Shown: positions 1-13,060, counted from the stretch's first letter. The stretch is DNA of 64,000 nt from Turritopsis dohrnii (GCA_027922465.2 BQMF02000009.1:1240001-1304000); one strand, 5' to 3'. The notes: a model not told the origin generated them from the letters alone. A program made the numbers and translations.

Positions 1-2493
1 ATGTATGTGTAATTGATCTATCCACCCCCGCATGTCATATGCATTAGCAATAGATTGGTAATTCCATAATCTTGATGAAACCTTTTCGCACTAACCTACA
101 TCCTGTACGAGAATATTAATTAAGGTCTAAGTCTATATATTTCTTAATCAATACAAATGTCTTTTTGTGGCATAATAATATCTAATAGGGCCGACCTATT
201 ATCCCAACATTATAATTCAATCAATGAGGTCAAGGTTGTTCCGTTCTCTCTTTAAAAAGATTTGATAAATAATATCATTTGAACCTAACAGTCTGAACTA
301 AACACCCACATCTAGCCTACATTGACCTCTAAACTATATACATAAGATATACATGGGATTACATTCCATTGGCCTATCACGAAGTAGGTGAAAATTAATG
401 GAAAAAAGCTTTCTAAAAAATGGTATACTCAATATTGTTTCCTAACAAGGTCTAGTACGTAAATTTGAATTTTTTTTATGATTTTTTTATACTTAATAAT
501 ATAAGAAAAGCTGACTTTAGCAATATTAGCATGAAAATTGTGGTTTTGTGTGGGCGTTTTAATGTTTGTCGGTTAGGAAACATATCGTTAACCAAAAAAA
601 TTTTTAAGTAAGTTTCTCTACGTACAATGTCTTTTTTAGGTGTCCATTTGACTGCATAGTGAGATTTGTATATTTGATTTGAACAGCTTGGCTAACGACA
701 AACATCATATAAGCTTACCTGCTCAGTTTGACTGACTGATTCGATTCCATCGAATTTTGGTCCGAAGATGAAAATGTGAAACTTGAAGTGGTATTTTATA
801 TTCACTCAGATTGCAGCTTAAGTCAGGAAAATTGAATTAAATTGTATAACAATGCGCATATATATATATATTTATAATCTACCAACATCAACTAGATCAC
901 AAAAACAAATCCTGGCAGGGATAAACATATCCCTGATCCTGGTTATGAGGTTCAGTTTTAAGTTGCATTTTCACACTACATACAACTTCATTCATATTTA
1001 AATATTAACTTTGCGATTTTCTTTACTGTTCATACGAACTTCGTTTTTATGGTTTTGCTTGAATTTGTTCAACAATGATTATCACTGGAACCACATTTCA
1101 CATTTAATGATTTCGCAACAAATAATTGTATGATTGCTTAATCTTCTTGTAACTGTTTTAATGATGTATTATCGACAGCCATCTGCCAAATTTTGCAAAT
1201 ACTTTCATTATACAACAAAGTCGGTTTAAGAAGTTTTCAGACTCTCTTATCGATCTCTCTTGTCGATCTAAATGTCTGATGGTAACGATTTAAGTGCAAA
1301 AGGTTCCAGAAGAAGTAAAATAAGATGGGTTCAATTTATGAGATTTACTTTTATATTAGAACGAAACTTTTTAGTCTCCGTAGAAAAATTCGTGAAAATT
1401 CTTGTCAGTTCTTTTTCTGTCAACCTGGACACTTTCACGATTGATTAACGTATTTCATCATCTTCTACAAATGCGCTTCAGTTTGAAAATCGAGCGAAAG
1501 TTCAAGTTACAAGGGTGTAATTTGGCACATGGGACTAGAAAATGGTTTCACTTATCCGAAGAAATTAAGAGAGTTTGATAAGGCGAATCCAAGGGACAGG
1601 GAAAAATGGTTCCACTTAATAAACCTTTCATTTATCCAGGGTTCCACATATCGAGCGTCAACGGTAGCTAAACGAATTTCCCTACAACTTTGTGATATGA
1701 CTTTACTAGAATTTAAACAAACATCAAAGTCATTGCATTGCTTTCTAGTTTCAATATCACGTATCAAAATAACGTTTCGTGATTCTCTGTGGTACATGAA
1801 TACATTTTCGATTATCATTTCGACAACCTTAATCCTTGAAATAAAAAGATTGTTCAAGGAATCAGATGTTACTGAAGTGACAACATTAGACCTTATCTTA
1901 AACCGACAAAGTCTGATACTTCCTCATTCTGTTCGATAAAATAAGTGCCGCATTCGCCCTTTTGCCTTATGTCAAAAATTGATTATTAAATGGTCGTGAA
2001 GTGCTATGTGACCTTTCACCTCAATTTATTCTAAACGGTTTGAATTAACGGAGACATTGCAGAACTTTGAAAATGGAAAAGTAGCAGACGCTTAATCCCC
2101 ACAAAAAGGGCCATCCCAATTAATCTCAATCACATGTTCAGCTTGCTTTAAAGAATGTATACAATATTCTCCTACTTAAAGGGAAATACAAGTCGTATTA
2201 ATCTCGTATATTTGACAAAAGCCCTACATGTAAATCATTCCCCCATGACACTTTAGGAATGGCAAAAAATTGCAGATGGTGCTCAATAAGTTAAACCGTT
2301 ACTAGTCCAAGGAAGTTAGGTTGATCACGAAGCTGGGTTTATACTTCACTGGATCGGGCCAATCCCAGGTGGCTAAATTTAAGTTGAAATTTGAATCATT
2401 TAAAATTGCGTCATAGAAATAACGCTTGTCATGTATTGACTAATATTTATCGACAGTTGAAAAATATTTCTGCTTATCTGTTCAGTCATTATA
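1..2493. other. Gene-free AT-rich stretch
   Basis: I see no supported gene here. Open frames of 136 and 101 codons overlap on opposite strands near 1.5-1.9 kb, but show no domain, signal peptide or flanking splice sites. A weak short palindrome (a CAGGGATA/TATCCCTG pair) lies near 917-944. The stretch is downstream of the minus-strand gene that ends at 2844 and may include its 3' region. Confidence 0.5.
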
Positions 2494-2572
2494 ATTGAAT
2501 ATGTCAGAGTTTATCATGTCATGAACAAGCGATTCGATTGTTCATGACATGATAAACTCTGACTTATTCAAT
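2494..2572. repeat. Near-perfect 79-nt hairpin
   Basis: The arms 2494-2528 and 2538-2572 are 35 nt each and pair with one mismatch around a 9-nt loop. No target-site duplication or longer inverted repeat is visible. It could be a tiny fold-back element or a small-RNA precursor. It lies about 270 bp beyond the stop codon of the minus-strand secreted-protein gene. Confidence 0.8.
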
Positions 2573-2843
2573 CTATTGACACGTGATCCTGCCATCAGAC
2601 TGTAAAGCCTGTTGAACATTTTTAATGGTTTCAAGGTTCGTTTTGGATCAATCTGGATCGAAAAATTAATGTTGAAGCACATCGCGCATGCAAATGCATG
2701 TATGAAACATTCTGTCCGATCCAGTGAAGTGAAAACACAGCTTTTAGACCTGGGGTATCATTTCCACAATGGGAGAGAGTTTACTTGATATTGCGGGTTC
2801 TACTTAACGAGCACCAACCGCAACCTCAAAAATCTTTTCTTCT

Positions 2844-5800
2844 TCACATGCCACTTTCATCTACTGACACGTCGGTGAACACTCTAGCGTGCTTGTCCCA
2901 ACACATCCACTTATCTTCGCATCTGTGATAGTAGAACCTTTTGTTTTTTTCATCGTAACGTATTCTGAGAGTATGCTGATGACCGTTAGCAAGTGACGAT
3001 TCTTTCACTAATTCTCGTCCGCCTTTTAACTGTATTACTTCAGAGGATGTCAGCTCAATACGATGCGTATGCAGCGTTGTTTTGGCCGTATTAGAAGCAC
3101 CCATATCAAGTTCAGTAACATCAGATTCTTTGTCTTTTGCTATTTCATTTTCTTTCCATTTCATATCATCCAGATCATTCATGTAAATATCCTATGGAAG
3201 TTTCCAGAAGAATCAACTTAGTGTAGAAGAATCAAGTCAATATGGAATTGAGAAATTCTTGACTCGCAACTTGGTAGTTTACTTTGTAGCAGACATACGT
3301 ATGGCATTGTTTAACGTTGCCAGTAAGGCATGTGACTGATTCGTATCGAAACTGGGTAAGATAGGGTCACTGCATAGAACTGCGGTATGTGGTAGAAAAT
3401 AATGATCCCTTAGAATATTTTCAATGAGATCTTAAAACACTAAGATTCAAATACAAGGTATGGGTGTATAGCAATGTAATGTTGAAAAATGGAATTCCCC
3501 AATTCTGAAACGATGATATGCAAAAGGTAGTGTAAGTGTATAGTGATACAAATTATAAACAGATCGTAGAATCCCACAGCATAGGACTAGCACAAAAATG
3601 TTTCAGTCTGCAGGATGGATAAAGTGATTCGTTTGCAGATTTTGATTGAAATAAAGAAGCATTTGCACTCTTTCTACAAAGGCACCTTTATCAAATATTG
3701 TTTATACATCACCTTTGTGATTATTATTGTATGCGGACTTCTATATACGATTCCTTATTTCAACATTAGCGTTGTTTAAATGGAATTCCCAACACGGAAA
3801 ATTTAAACCCGAACACAATGTTATATAAGGTTTTGCTAAGGGAAATATCTGACCTTAAAAGCATTCAGCTCCTTCCAAACAGACGACCCTTCACCATGTA
3901 CAGGAAATATTGGATACCGTTGTCGCAACACTCCAACATCTTGAATTGTTGGTAAAAAGACATGTGTACCAGCTGCACGAACCTTTTTGGATTCGCCTAA
4001 TATAAGATGAATCCAGAAGTTAACAATAATAAAGTAAAAATCAACGTAAGAAAGCAAACCACTTCATCGTTTCCTTAGTCAAGCATTAGCAGAAAAGATA
4101 TTTAGAAGTTTATCGATTTTCATTTCATTTCACGTTTGGTAGTTTTCTTCTCTTTGATGTTTAATAAGAAACGATAAAATGTTATATAATCCCCTGAACG
4201 TTCAACAAATGATGTTAATGCTGTACCTTTCTGGTCCAAAACGCAAGTTACACCTCGTACAGTATCAGCACTTGTCTTTCCGACGTTATTTCCACTGTAA
4301 AATTCACTGGGAGTGATGTAATACAGTCTGGATGTTGTTCCATTCAATTCCTTTTTCTTGGTTGGGTTACAATCACCATATCGTCCGTCTTTTTGGACGA
4401 TCTTATAAACGTGTTTATGTTCACCATGGTATTTTAAGTTATATGGATTCCATTTTGACAGTGGGGTTAAGAATATTATTTCTAACGGAATTGCGTAAGA
4501 CCATTTCTGTTCTAAATTATAACAACCTGTCTTTCGCCACTTGTTTTTGCATTTTTCTAAGGACATTCCAGCAATCTTGGGTTGTTTATTCATTGCAGCA
4601 AATAAATAGTCATCTAGGTATCCACGATGGAGTTTTGCAACACCCATTGCATCTTTCCCTTCAAGTTTGTACCATCGATGGTAGCGAGATACATCTTTCT
4701 TAGTTAAGTCATCATTCAAGACTGCCGAGTCAAGACCTTCATCAAAATGTTTTCCTGCGAGAAAAGATAAATAGTTTGCATGCATTATATCCACCATAGC
4801 TACAATATTTCAGAGCAAACGTTAATTTAGCTTAAACGACGATTCACAAAAGCCATCAGTGCAAAGTAAATGGACATTTATTTCTGGAAATACTTTGTGC
4901 CAAATACAAGTGCTACAGTTGTACATGTGACAATTGTGTTCTATCATAGAAACAGCATTTCATTTGTCTTGAGGGTACTTATACTTAGAGATAAGTATTC
5001 CATGATACTGCAAGCTTTTATATTCTATCATTATAACCTAAGTTCTGAGTTACCTTGATAATTGTCTTTTCCTGGAATTTGTTCCATTATCTCATCGAGA
5101 AGACCACGATCAGATCTTGGACGATCAGTGAATTCGTCTTTATCCAAACCATTCAATTGAAATCTTGCAGCGCGTGAATGAATATGGCGATAGATATTCC
5201 TTTTTGTCATCATTCGAGAGCTGAGGTCATCAACAACATGCAGTCTATTCAATGGAATATCTCTACCAATCGGATGACAGAGAATGCGATAATTCCATTG
5301 TGCAAATATTGGTAATGTTCCATTCTTCAAGCCAATGATTTTTGTTGGTAGGTAAGATAAATTCTCTTGGCGACTTTTTGTACCGGTATATGCAACAAAC
5401 CTGGCTTTTTCATGAAGTTCCATCCATGTCGAGGCATCAATAAAATGTCTATCACTTTCAAATGGTTCATCTATGTTCTTACCAGATGTTGTCCAAGCAC
5501 CTTCTAGATAGCATAGGTTTGGTTTGAAGTACTTGCGATAATCTCTTGTTGTATAATTTTGATCTCTCCAGGCTTTAAACCATTCACGCATTTCTTCAAC
5601 CTGTTCTGGTACACTTTTCTTCTTTAATACTTCTGGTGGAACATCAGGAAACGGCAATTCTTCTGTTGCATGGTAAGCTGCGCTAGTTCGATGAGGCATT
5701 CTTAATCTGTAATCATTGTGTCTGGTTTTAAATTCTATACCATTTAGGACGGCTGTAAATTCTCCCAGGCCAACAGTGCGTATGTTATTGGAATGGTCAT

Positions 5801-6083
5801 GTATGGCAGCAGCGGAGTAACCAGAGTGTGTTTCAGTAAAATAATTTTTTGTGCCAGCTCGTCTCTGACGGACAATTTTAAGACCACTCTGTCCTTCACT
5901 TCGCGTACGTTGTTCGGTGAAAAACTGTTGAAGCATAGTTTGGCGGGTCAATGCAGTCAAGTGGTTATGCAAATATTTGATAGCATCATCTGCAGCTGAA
6001 AAGGGATGATCCACTAATGCAGTGGACATGAAGAACATACTAAACAAGGTTGCTATCAAATTTGATGTCTTGATGGAATTCAT
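2844..6083 (-). CDS. Uncharacterised secreted protein, 4 exons, 728 aa
   Basis: Exons on the minus strand are 6083-5054, 4799-4134, 3996-3854 and 3191-2844, all with GT..AG introns and matching phases (1, 1, 0), giving 728 residues. The start is the first Met of the long exon. It is followed by a hydrophobic signal-peptide-like stretch (residues 10-30, ending near PFSA). The body is polar, with no other membrane segment. The last exon has paired histidines: HTH near residue 654 and GHQH near 683, then an aromatic and cysteine-rich stretch (YYHRCEDKWMCW), so metal binding is possible. I cannot name the family. It resembles, from memory only, uncharacterised proteins of marine invertebrates. 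Function is unknown; the exon structure is well supported by phase agreement. Confidence 0.75.
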
Positions 6084-7636
6084 CTAGAAAATAAAGGTAA
6101 TCGTTTTCGTTCAATACATATTAATGCTACCTTTGAAATCTTATTACCGAGTCTTTCCAACGCGTTTGATTTGTTGAAAAAGTGTTTTAATTCAATTTGC
6201 ATCTTCATTGATTTGACTATGCTAAATATCTGTAGATATATTATACTGTCTGGTCAAAATGCAGTTTCAATAAAATGAGTTTATGCATGATTAACCAATT
6301 AGAATCTACATTGCAACCGCTGTCATTCATATCAAATTTTCTCTTTCCTGGCCCTTCTATAACCTATGGTACTGCTTCCAAACCTTTGAAATCCAAGACT
6401 TACGCGATTCTCGAAATATGAAATGTGAGTGTTGCTGTGTAATACAGATGCTTGTATAATGACTGATAACATATGAAAAACCTTGTACTGAATGTTTGTG
6501 ACGAAAAGTGACGCATATCTGCTACTGATACAAAGACTGTAAAGGCAAGTTTCATATAATGAACACTCATAATACAATAATGCAATGTGCCATATCAAAT
6601 AACTCATTGAGTTACAATCTGTTGTCAGTATGCTAGTTGAACGTTCGCGCCTTAAAACATGTGTTATGAATTCTCGATGGAGGCTCGTCATTTCCATCGC
6701 TCTGAGAGCAACCGCCCTAGGTAAAGCAGATTGAAAAAATATTTTTACTTTTAGAAACATATCGTGAGACAACTATTAAAATTCTATATGCTTTTATCGG
6801 CGTTATATGAATTCATAAAAATACATAATTAACAAAATCTTCTTTAAGTCTTGAAAAACATGTTTTTTTTTATAGTTCATTTTCACTATATTGTGTGTCT
6901 GATTTCACTCACTGACTGAATCCTTTCTATAAATGGCAATACGCAAAATTTTCATGTATTTTTGCATGTAATTCATGAGTATTTCAGGGGTTGTTTGTTT
7001 GATTAGCTTCAATATGTGTGTAACCAGCTGGTTGTTGTGGGGAAAGATCTCTTCTGTCATTTCTATCAAACGAAACGTTGACAAAATACTATAGACTTAT
7101 ACGAAAGAAGAAATTAAGTAAATATGACTGTTTTTTGAACGTATAGAAGAAAAACAACGTCTTTTTGCTAACATGAAATGACAAGAAGCAACCGAAAACT
7201 TTTTGCAAATTTGAAGGGATCAGTCAAGTTTATGTGATGTAAAGTAGTTGATAGATGCAAAAACAGGAGTGAAAAAAATTCTAAGTTTTACGCATGCGCG
7301 TCTCCTTCTTTTCTTCCTCCGTTGTTCTTTTCTTCCTGCCTTTTTTTCTCCCTCTTAGTCCGTGTTGGAACAAATGGAAAAACGATCAATGTAAACGATA
7401 TGATATTTGCACTTATTTTAACCATTTTGAATGTCATTTTACAGTGAATATATCATAGTGTGTTTCAGTATTTAAGTATCAAGGTGATTGTGGTTCACAG
7501 TGAACACAATAACAGCTATTGATTATTCTTTAGAAGGTTCCAGTCACAAAATGTCGTGGCGAAACCTTGAAATACTGATTATATACTATCGAAGTTTATG
7601 TTTTCCACATTTTTAAGGTCGAATTTGCCTTATTAA
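6084..7636. other. Intergenic, no supported gene
   Basis: This holds the likely promoter of the minus-strand secreted-protein gene and AT-rich sequence. A 146-codon minus frame at 6332-6772 has no domain and no splice context, so I do not call it a gene. A pyrimidine-rich tract lies at about 7300-7365. Confidence 0.45.
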
Positions 7637-8000
7637 GGGAATGTTCATATGAACGCCGAGCCAGCCTGTTTGCAGAACGAGCCCGTTTGCCGAGATCCCA
7701 GCTTATTGTAACTTAAAAGGTATTAAGAACTTTGTTTATATAGAAGTTGGGGATGGCCTACATGCCGGAATCTCGGCGAGGTAGTCTTGTTAATACACAG
7801 GTTTTGATCGGCTTTAAATTCGGTAATCCTTCAAAACGTCACCATTTTGAAATAACAAAATCAAAGCACTATCAACAAGGTTTCGAACATCAATTTGCAT
7901 TTAAAAAAAGAAATCAGTCTTTTTGCATGGTCAGCCTTGAAATAGAAAGAACATTTCCAGCTCCAGTAACCGGCTGGCTCGGCTTTCATATAAGCAGCCC
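7637..8000. mobile_element. MITE, about 364 bp, GCCGAGCCAGCC ends
   Basis: The ends form imperfect terminal inverted repeats of about 30 bp. The left end reads TTCATATGAACGCCGAGCC and the right end carries its complement with a few changes. The 105-codon plus frame at 7747-8064 lies largely inside and is probably chance. The superfamily is not identified. Confidence 0.65.
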
Positions 8001-8146
8001 TTTTATAAAGATTTATAAAGTATATATTCAAAGACTCAATGATGAACATCATGGACCGGATTAGCCAAATATTTTTCTCGTTCCGCTGAATTCATTTATT
8101 CATTGTACGTGGCAAGTGAAATATTAAACTTTCGGTGTTGATCAAG

Positions 8147-8222
8147 TTTCAGTGAATTCGTTTTTGACAAAAGATCTTGTTTCAGTGAATTCGTTTTTGA
8201 CAGAAGATCTTGTTTGAAGATA
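8147..8222. repeat. Tandem duplication, 39-bp unit
   Basis: Two near-identical copies of a unit containing CAGTGAATTCGTTTTTGACA lie head to tail. No coding role is seen. Confidence 0.7.
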
Positions 8223-8229
8223 TTGGATT

Positions 8230-9023
8230 GAACAGACTACTTAAGGTCAAAGTTCAAAAATTAAAATTCATCACCTTTGAGTACTTTTAATCCATGGCAA
8301 TTTTTTTCGCATTTAAGTGACGTCACATTTCTGATCAAGTTCAGTGATAGCGGAAATTTTCCTTTGACGAAGTCAGTGTGAAACGTTATTATAAAGATTA
8401 ATTAGATTAATAAAAACTATATTATTTTATCCGTCTGCGAATTTGATATGATTTGTATGTGCGTATGTGAATTGAGATTTATGTCCTGTTGTCTACGATA
8501 CAGTAATCCCAACGATTGCGCAATTTTATATAAGCAAAAGATTGAGTTAAAGTCTTCGACAATTTTGAAATGTCTTGTTGTAGGATAAGTTTTCACGATA
8601 CAAACAAAGTGGGAAACCATAATCTTCTATTGTGAAGTATACGTAGAAATGTCAAATTTCTTATACTTACACGATGCTCACGAAGGAAAAAATTACTCCT
8701 TTTCCTGCAAGCTGCCCGAGCCTGTTATCGAAAATCTATTGAAATGCGCAACATTTTAGGGCAAATTTCTCCAAACTTCGTAGAAATAGAGTCTAACGTC
8801 TATTGTTACCCTTATTTTACGAAGAAACCGACAGCATGCGCATATCACCAATTAGACCCTCAACCAATTCAAGTGACAATAGACCAAATCATTTTTTTCC
8901 TATTATTTTTTTTTTGACAAGATATGGTGACCTGGTCTCAAGACCATCATACAACAAGATATTTGTCTTGTTCAATGGATCTGCAACTGTTCTCGAAGCC
9001 CATTTAACCCATCTACGACGTAA
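8230..9023. other. Intergenic, nothing recognised
   Basis: AT-rich sequence with short open frames on both strands that show no domain or splice support. Confidence 0.4.
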
Positions 9024-9144
9024 GCTAGCCGGCACATTTATAAAAATACCTCTGCGAAGGAGTGCATTTTTATAGACATTTATACACTTTTTCAATGAAA
9101 ATGCTCTCCGTCACAGTGACTTTTTGACGATTTTGCCCACTGGG
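9024..9144 (-). mobile_element. Family A MITE
   Basis: A full copy in reverse orientation, from a GCCGGC-type end to a GCCCACTGGG end. About 28 copies of this roughly 120-bp family occur in the window. Confidence 0.85.
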
Positions 9145-9357
9145 AATGATTTGCCCAGGAGGAAGTAGGTGATTGGAATGTCATATTTTCTTTATAGTTT
9201 CTTTTTCCCTCACAACAGTAGGTTTAACATATATAAGTAAACAATTACAATTTTGGTTTTCAAATTATCACGTGAGCAAAATACGTGCATAATAGAAAAT
9301 AGCCTTTTGTACTGAATGAGAAAAGATGTGCGAAAAATTGCAGATCAGGGGACGTTC

Positions 9358-10326
9358 CTATAGTACGTTTCAAAAGAACTTGCACAGTTTTTATGAATGC
9401 TTGGCAAATTTGAAGGTTATGAGATATTCCAAAAATTCTTTTTGCGCTGTGTCAAGTTTAAAAAGCACTTTTTCATGATATAAAAAATTTGGAAGAATAA
9501 TGAAAATGGAAGAAGAAAAACGAAGATGAAAAAAACAAGCTTTTTATAGAAAAGAGGAAAACAGGTCAATTTTTTGTGAGACAAACTTCAATCTTTGATC
9601 GTTCAAAAGGCGAAGTAATGTTTCAAAAATGTAAAATAGATCGCAAGACATAATCGTTTAAAGTCACTTAGGTCGCATGTTTCTCGTGTTTACAAACTTG
9701 TAAGGATTTGATGAAAACCAGGGGTGATAGATTTTGCAACTGCGAAGGTAGTTAACATTTAGTATAATTGGAAATACGCTAGATAAAATGACTACGTGAG
9801 CATTTAACTTTGTATATTATTGCATTCATTGTCTCGATACGGTGTACTGTAAAAGTATCCCTTTGGGATTAATATAAAAATTTATGACTTACGCACGGGA
9901 ATTTTAATTGTGTAATTATTCTGTTGAATAGAGCCGTTTAGTGGAAAGATCATTACTTACCCCCGAAAAATTAATGAAATCATAACAGAGTGGATATGTT
10001 AAAATATGCGACCTAAGTAACTTTAAAGGATTATGTCTTGCGATCTATTTTACTTTTTTGAAACATTATTTCGCCTTTTGAACGATCAAAGATTGAAGTT
10101 TGTCTCACAAAAAATTGACCTGTTTTCCTCTTTTCTATAAAAAGCTTGTTTTTTTCATCTTCGTTTTTCTTCTTCCATTTTCATTATTCTTCCAAATTTT
10201 TTATATCATGAAAAAGTGCTTTTTAAACTTGACACAGCGCAAAAAGAATTTTTGGAATATCTCATAACCTTCAAATTTGCCAAGCATTTATAAAAAATGT
10301 GCAAGTTCATTTGAAACGTACTTTAG
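9358..10326. mobile_element. Long inverted repeat (fold-back element), 969 bp
   Basis: Two 321-bp arms, 9358-9678 and 10006-10326, are nearly identical in opposite orientation, with a handful of substitutions and small indels. They flank a 327-bp unique spacer with no open frame of note. The outer ends read CTATAGTACG and the complement of CTAAAGTACG. The structure fits a fold-back transposon without a transposase. If transcribed, it would give a 320-bp double-stranded stem. No clear target-site duplication is visible. Confidence 0.85.
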
Positions 10327-11035
10327 TGACTATGGCATGAAGGAAAAAAGATGTAGACACTCACCATGATTAAAATGATTAGCACCAAACGTCTTTCTTG
10401 ACTTAAATTTCATTTGCAGCTACTTCTATTTATTAACAGGGGTTCAAATGTTACATTACCTTGACTAAAGTAAATAAGTACGGTTTTTCCTTTATATGAT
10501 TCTTTAGCGTTGATCCGAAGAAAATTACAAATACAACCTGCTAATGAAACTCTGGAAACCATGTATGTTTATTAGGTATGTACGTGATAAACATGGCAAT
10601 GTTTAGGGAAAGAATTATATTTCTAATTAAATTCCTTTGGATTGTATTAGTACGTCAAGATCAACATCGAGTATTCACGTCACATGTCAATAGGGCTTTT
10701 CGCTTAGAAATTTGACAACAAGTAGTGTGCCGGGAACAATTAAGTTTCTCACAACAGTGGCACAAATATGTTTTGTGATTACCCACTCATTTAAATTAGA
10801 GTTCTAGTTCAGTTTTAGAGTTTCTTTAAGGTTTTTAGAGTGAATTTTCTTTCTGAATTTTTCCCACGTTATTCTGGGTTCTGAGTGTAACTTCTAATAT
10901 AAGACTTTGTTATGCAATATCTGTTTAAACAGCTTCTTTACATTAAAAGATTTTGTTTGTCGAAGCAGTATTGTTCAAAAGAAGTGAAGAAATATATCAT
11001 AAAGTTATGTGGAGCTACGTTTAGAGAGAGAGAAC
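10327..11035. other. Intergenic, nothing recognised
   Basis: AT-rich sequence with no long open frame and no repeat that I recognise. Confidence 0.4.
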
Positions 11036-11140
11036 CCAGTGTGCAAAAAACAAAAGTCACTGCCATGAAGAGCATTTTTATTGAATAAGTGTGTATGTTT
11101 CTATGGAATGGCACTCCTTCATAGTGATTGTGTTTATTGT
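11036..11140 (+). mobile_element. Family A MITE, degenerate
   Basis: The core (AGTCACTGCCATGAAGAGC, then TTTTATTGAA and a CACTCCTTC block) is recognisable, but both ends are eroded. Confidence 0.65.
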
Positions 11141-11265
11141 TGAGTGTTTATCGAACCGGTATAGTTCACAATAAGTCAAGAGTTTTATCGTAACATGAGC
11201 TTATGACTGACGTCACGGGAGAACGGTCTCACATCATCAGTATTAGTGCTGCGTCAGCTATAATG

Positions 11266-11506
11266 CAGTACAACCCCGTTAAGTCGGACTCTCAAGGGTC
11301 CGGAAAAATTGGCCTGATTTAACAGGAGTCTGACTTATCGAAACTTCATCTGAAGTCAGACTCTGCTTATTTAGTCTGAAGAGGGACAAGGTTTTAGTCC
11401 GACTTAAACAAAAGTCCGACTTAAACGAAAATCCGACTTAAACAAAAGTCCGACTTAAGCAAAAGTCCGACTTAAACGGTGTCCAACTTAACGGGGTTGT
11501 ATTGTA
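11266..11506. mobile_element. Tigger/pogo-like MITE with internal 19-nt repeats
   Basis: The ends are inverted repeats reading TACAACCCCGTTAAGTCGGA, with one change at the right end. TA at both ends fits TA-target mariner/pogo-type elements. The right half holds about five direct copies of an 18-19 nt unit around AAAGTCCGACTTAAAC. No transposase is present. Confidence 0.75.
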
Positions 11507-11632
11507 GTGAATGTGAATGTACTGTAGTAATGAATCTTCAAATTACTTGTGCTATATTTGTATGCTCCAACTTCTTCTGATTTTTAGATTTTCGATATAA
11601 AGTATGCAGTTGTGATCGTAGGTCGTAGTGTT

Positions 11633-11766
11633 ATTCTTTCTAGGTTTGTGAACTAATTTGCGGACCGAGAATTTGCAGACTGCTTCTGTGATTGAGTAAT
11701 TCTTTCTAGGTTTGTGAACTAATTTGCGGACCGAGAATTTGCAGACCGAATCTGTGGTTGAGTAAT
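11633..11766. repeat. Tandem duplication, 66-bp unit
   Basis: Two copies of a unit starting ATTCTTTCTAGGTTTGTGAA lie head to tail with few differences. No function is seen. Confidence 0.8.
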
Positions 11767-12763
11767 TACAACTTGTTTTTTATACTACAGCAGGAATAAT
11801 TTACAACTTCTTTCCAGCTTATTTGTCTGGGCTAACTAATCCAGCATTAGTCAGCGCAAAACATATCATCATATCACAAGAATGTTCATAAATTCTTCGG
11901 TAATTTCAAAGAGGTTTTTTTTATCATTTATCTGGTTTTGATCAGATATCGCATATTTTTTAATGATGGAATTCCTTCAAATCAACTAAAATAAGCAAGG
12001 TAAAAACTGAGTGAAGGAAGATTTTACAAAGCATTTAGAATCGTGACCATGTTTACGAAAATAATGTAATGACATCTTTGAACTATTTATGTGTATTTCA
12101 CTCTTATCAACGCAATCTTGTTAAGCAATCAAGAACCTATACGCACATACGAAAGTTGGTTTGATTGATCTTATTAACTACTGCCCAGAGAAATTTTAAT
12201 CTCTGAAGTCTAAAACTTTATTCTTTACTCAATAGAGTACAAATTACCTGAGCACTATTTTTGTTTAACAGAATTATCCATTTTGATGAACAAGAGGCTA
12301 CCGCCCATGCACACGACTACAAGACTTAGCCTTCGGATTAATTTTGATAAGATTAATTAACGGATATGAATAGGAATACGAGTATCAATTAGAAATGGTC
12401 TTAACTAACATGTTTCCGTTTATAACGGACCAAATTTGTATGTTGTAATTAACGAAAGCGGATTACACTTGGAAATGTTGTATTCATTGTGAGTCAATAA
12501 AGACTAGTTCATACGTCAAACACAGGAAAAAAAGAGATTATTACTGCGCCAATAAAATTGCAGAACATTTTTCCGCCGCGACGTTTTTCGCCTAGTGGAA
12601 AAACTGCCTCAACGGTTCCTTTTTCTTCACTCGTAATTTGAATTGAAGGAGCTAAGTGGAATTCCATGTGATTTAAATCCTTGCGTAACCAACGTCATTT
12701 GTTTGACTGCATGCAAAACATAGTAGTTTATATAGAAAGATTTGGAGTACTGCTGTCCTCAAG
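11767..12763. other. Intergenic, nothing recognised
   Basis: AT-rich sequence without a supported open frame or a clear repeat. Confidence 0.4.
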
Positions 12764-13060
12764 AAACCGCCAACCTCTTATAAACGCCGCCCTCCAATTA
12801 TCACCGCATATAAAACATTAAAAATGAAGACCCGCCCTCTATTAAGAGCTGCACTTATAGCGTCTATTTTAAAAGAGAGTAAAATATTTGTCAACAAACA
12901 TCTGCTTTCCAACCCCTTATGGGATTCACACATTTACAGTCTAATTGCACGTAACTATGATGTTAATAATATGATTTCAAACTATTAAATCAGTACCGCC
13001 CTCCAATAAATGCTACGCCTTATATCATCGCAATTTGATAAACGCCGTGGCCGTTATACA
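12764..13060. mobile_element. Possible MITE with CCGCCCTCCAAT motifs
   Basis: The motif ACCGCCCTCCAATA and variants recur at about 12790, 12830 and 12990, and the flanks carry related GCCG-rich pieces. This looks like the ends and body of a decayed DNA element, but I could not define the termini. Confidence 0.4.

Noticed and set aside
1529..1939. 136-codon plus frame with an overlapping 101-codon minus frame
   Set aside because: No domain, no signal peptide, no splice context, and both strands are open across the same bases, which fits chance in AT-rich DNA.
4332..4703. 123-codon plus frame
   Set aside because: Shadow of the minus-strand secreted-protein exon 2.
6332..6772. 146-codon minus frame
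   Set aside because: Low-complexity composition with no recognisable domain or flanking exons.
7747..8064. 105-codon plus frame
   Set aside because: It lies mostly within a MITE with inverted ends, so it is probably not a gene.
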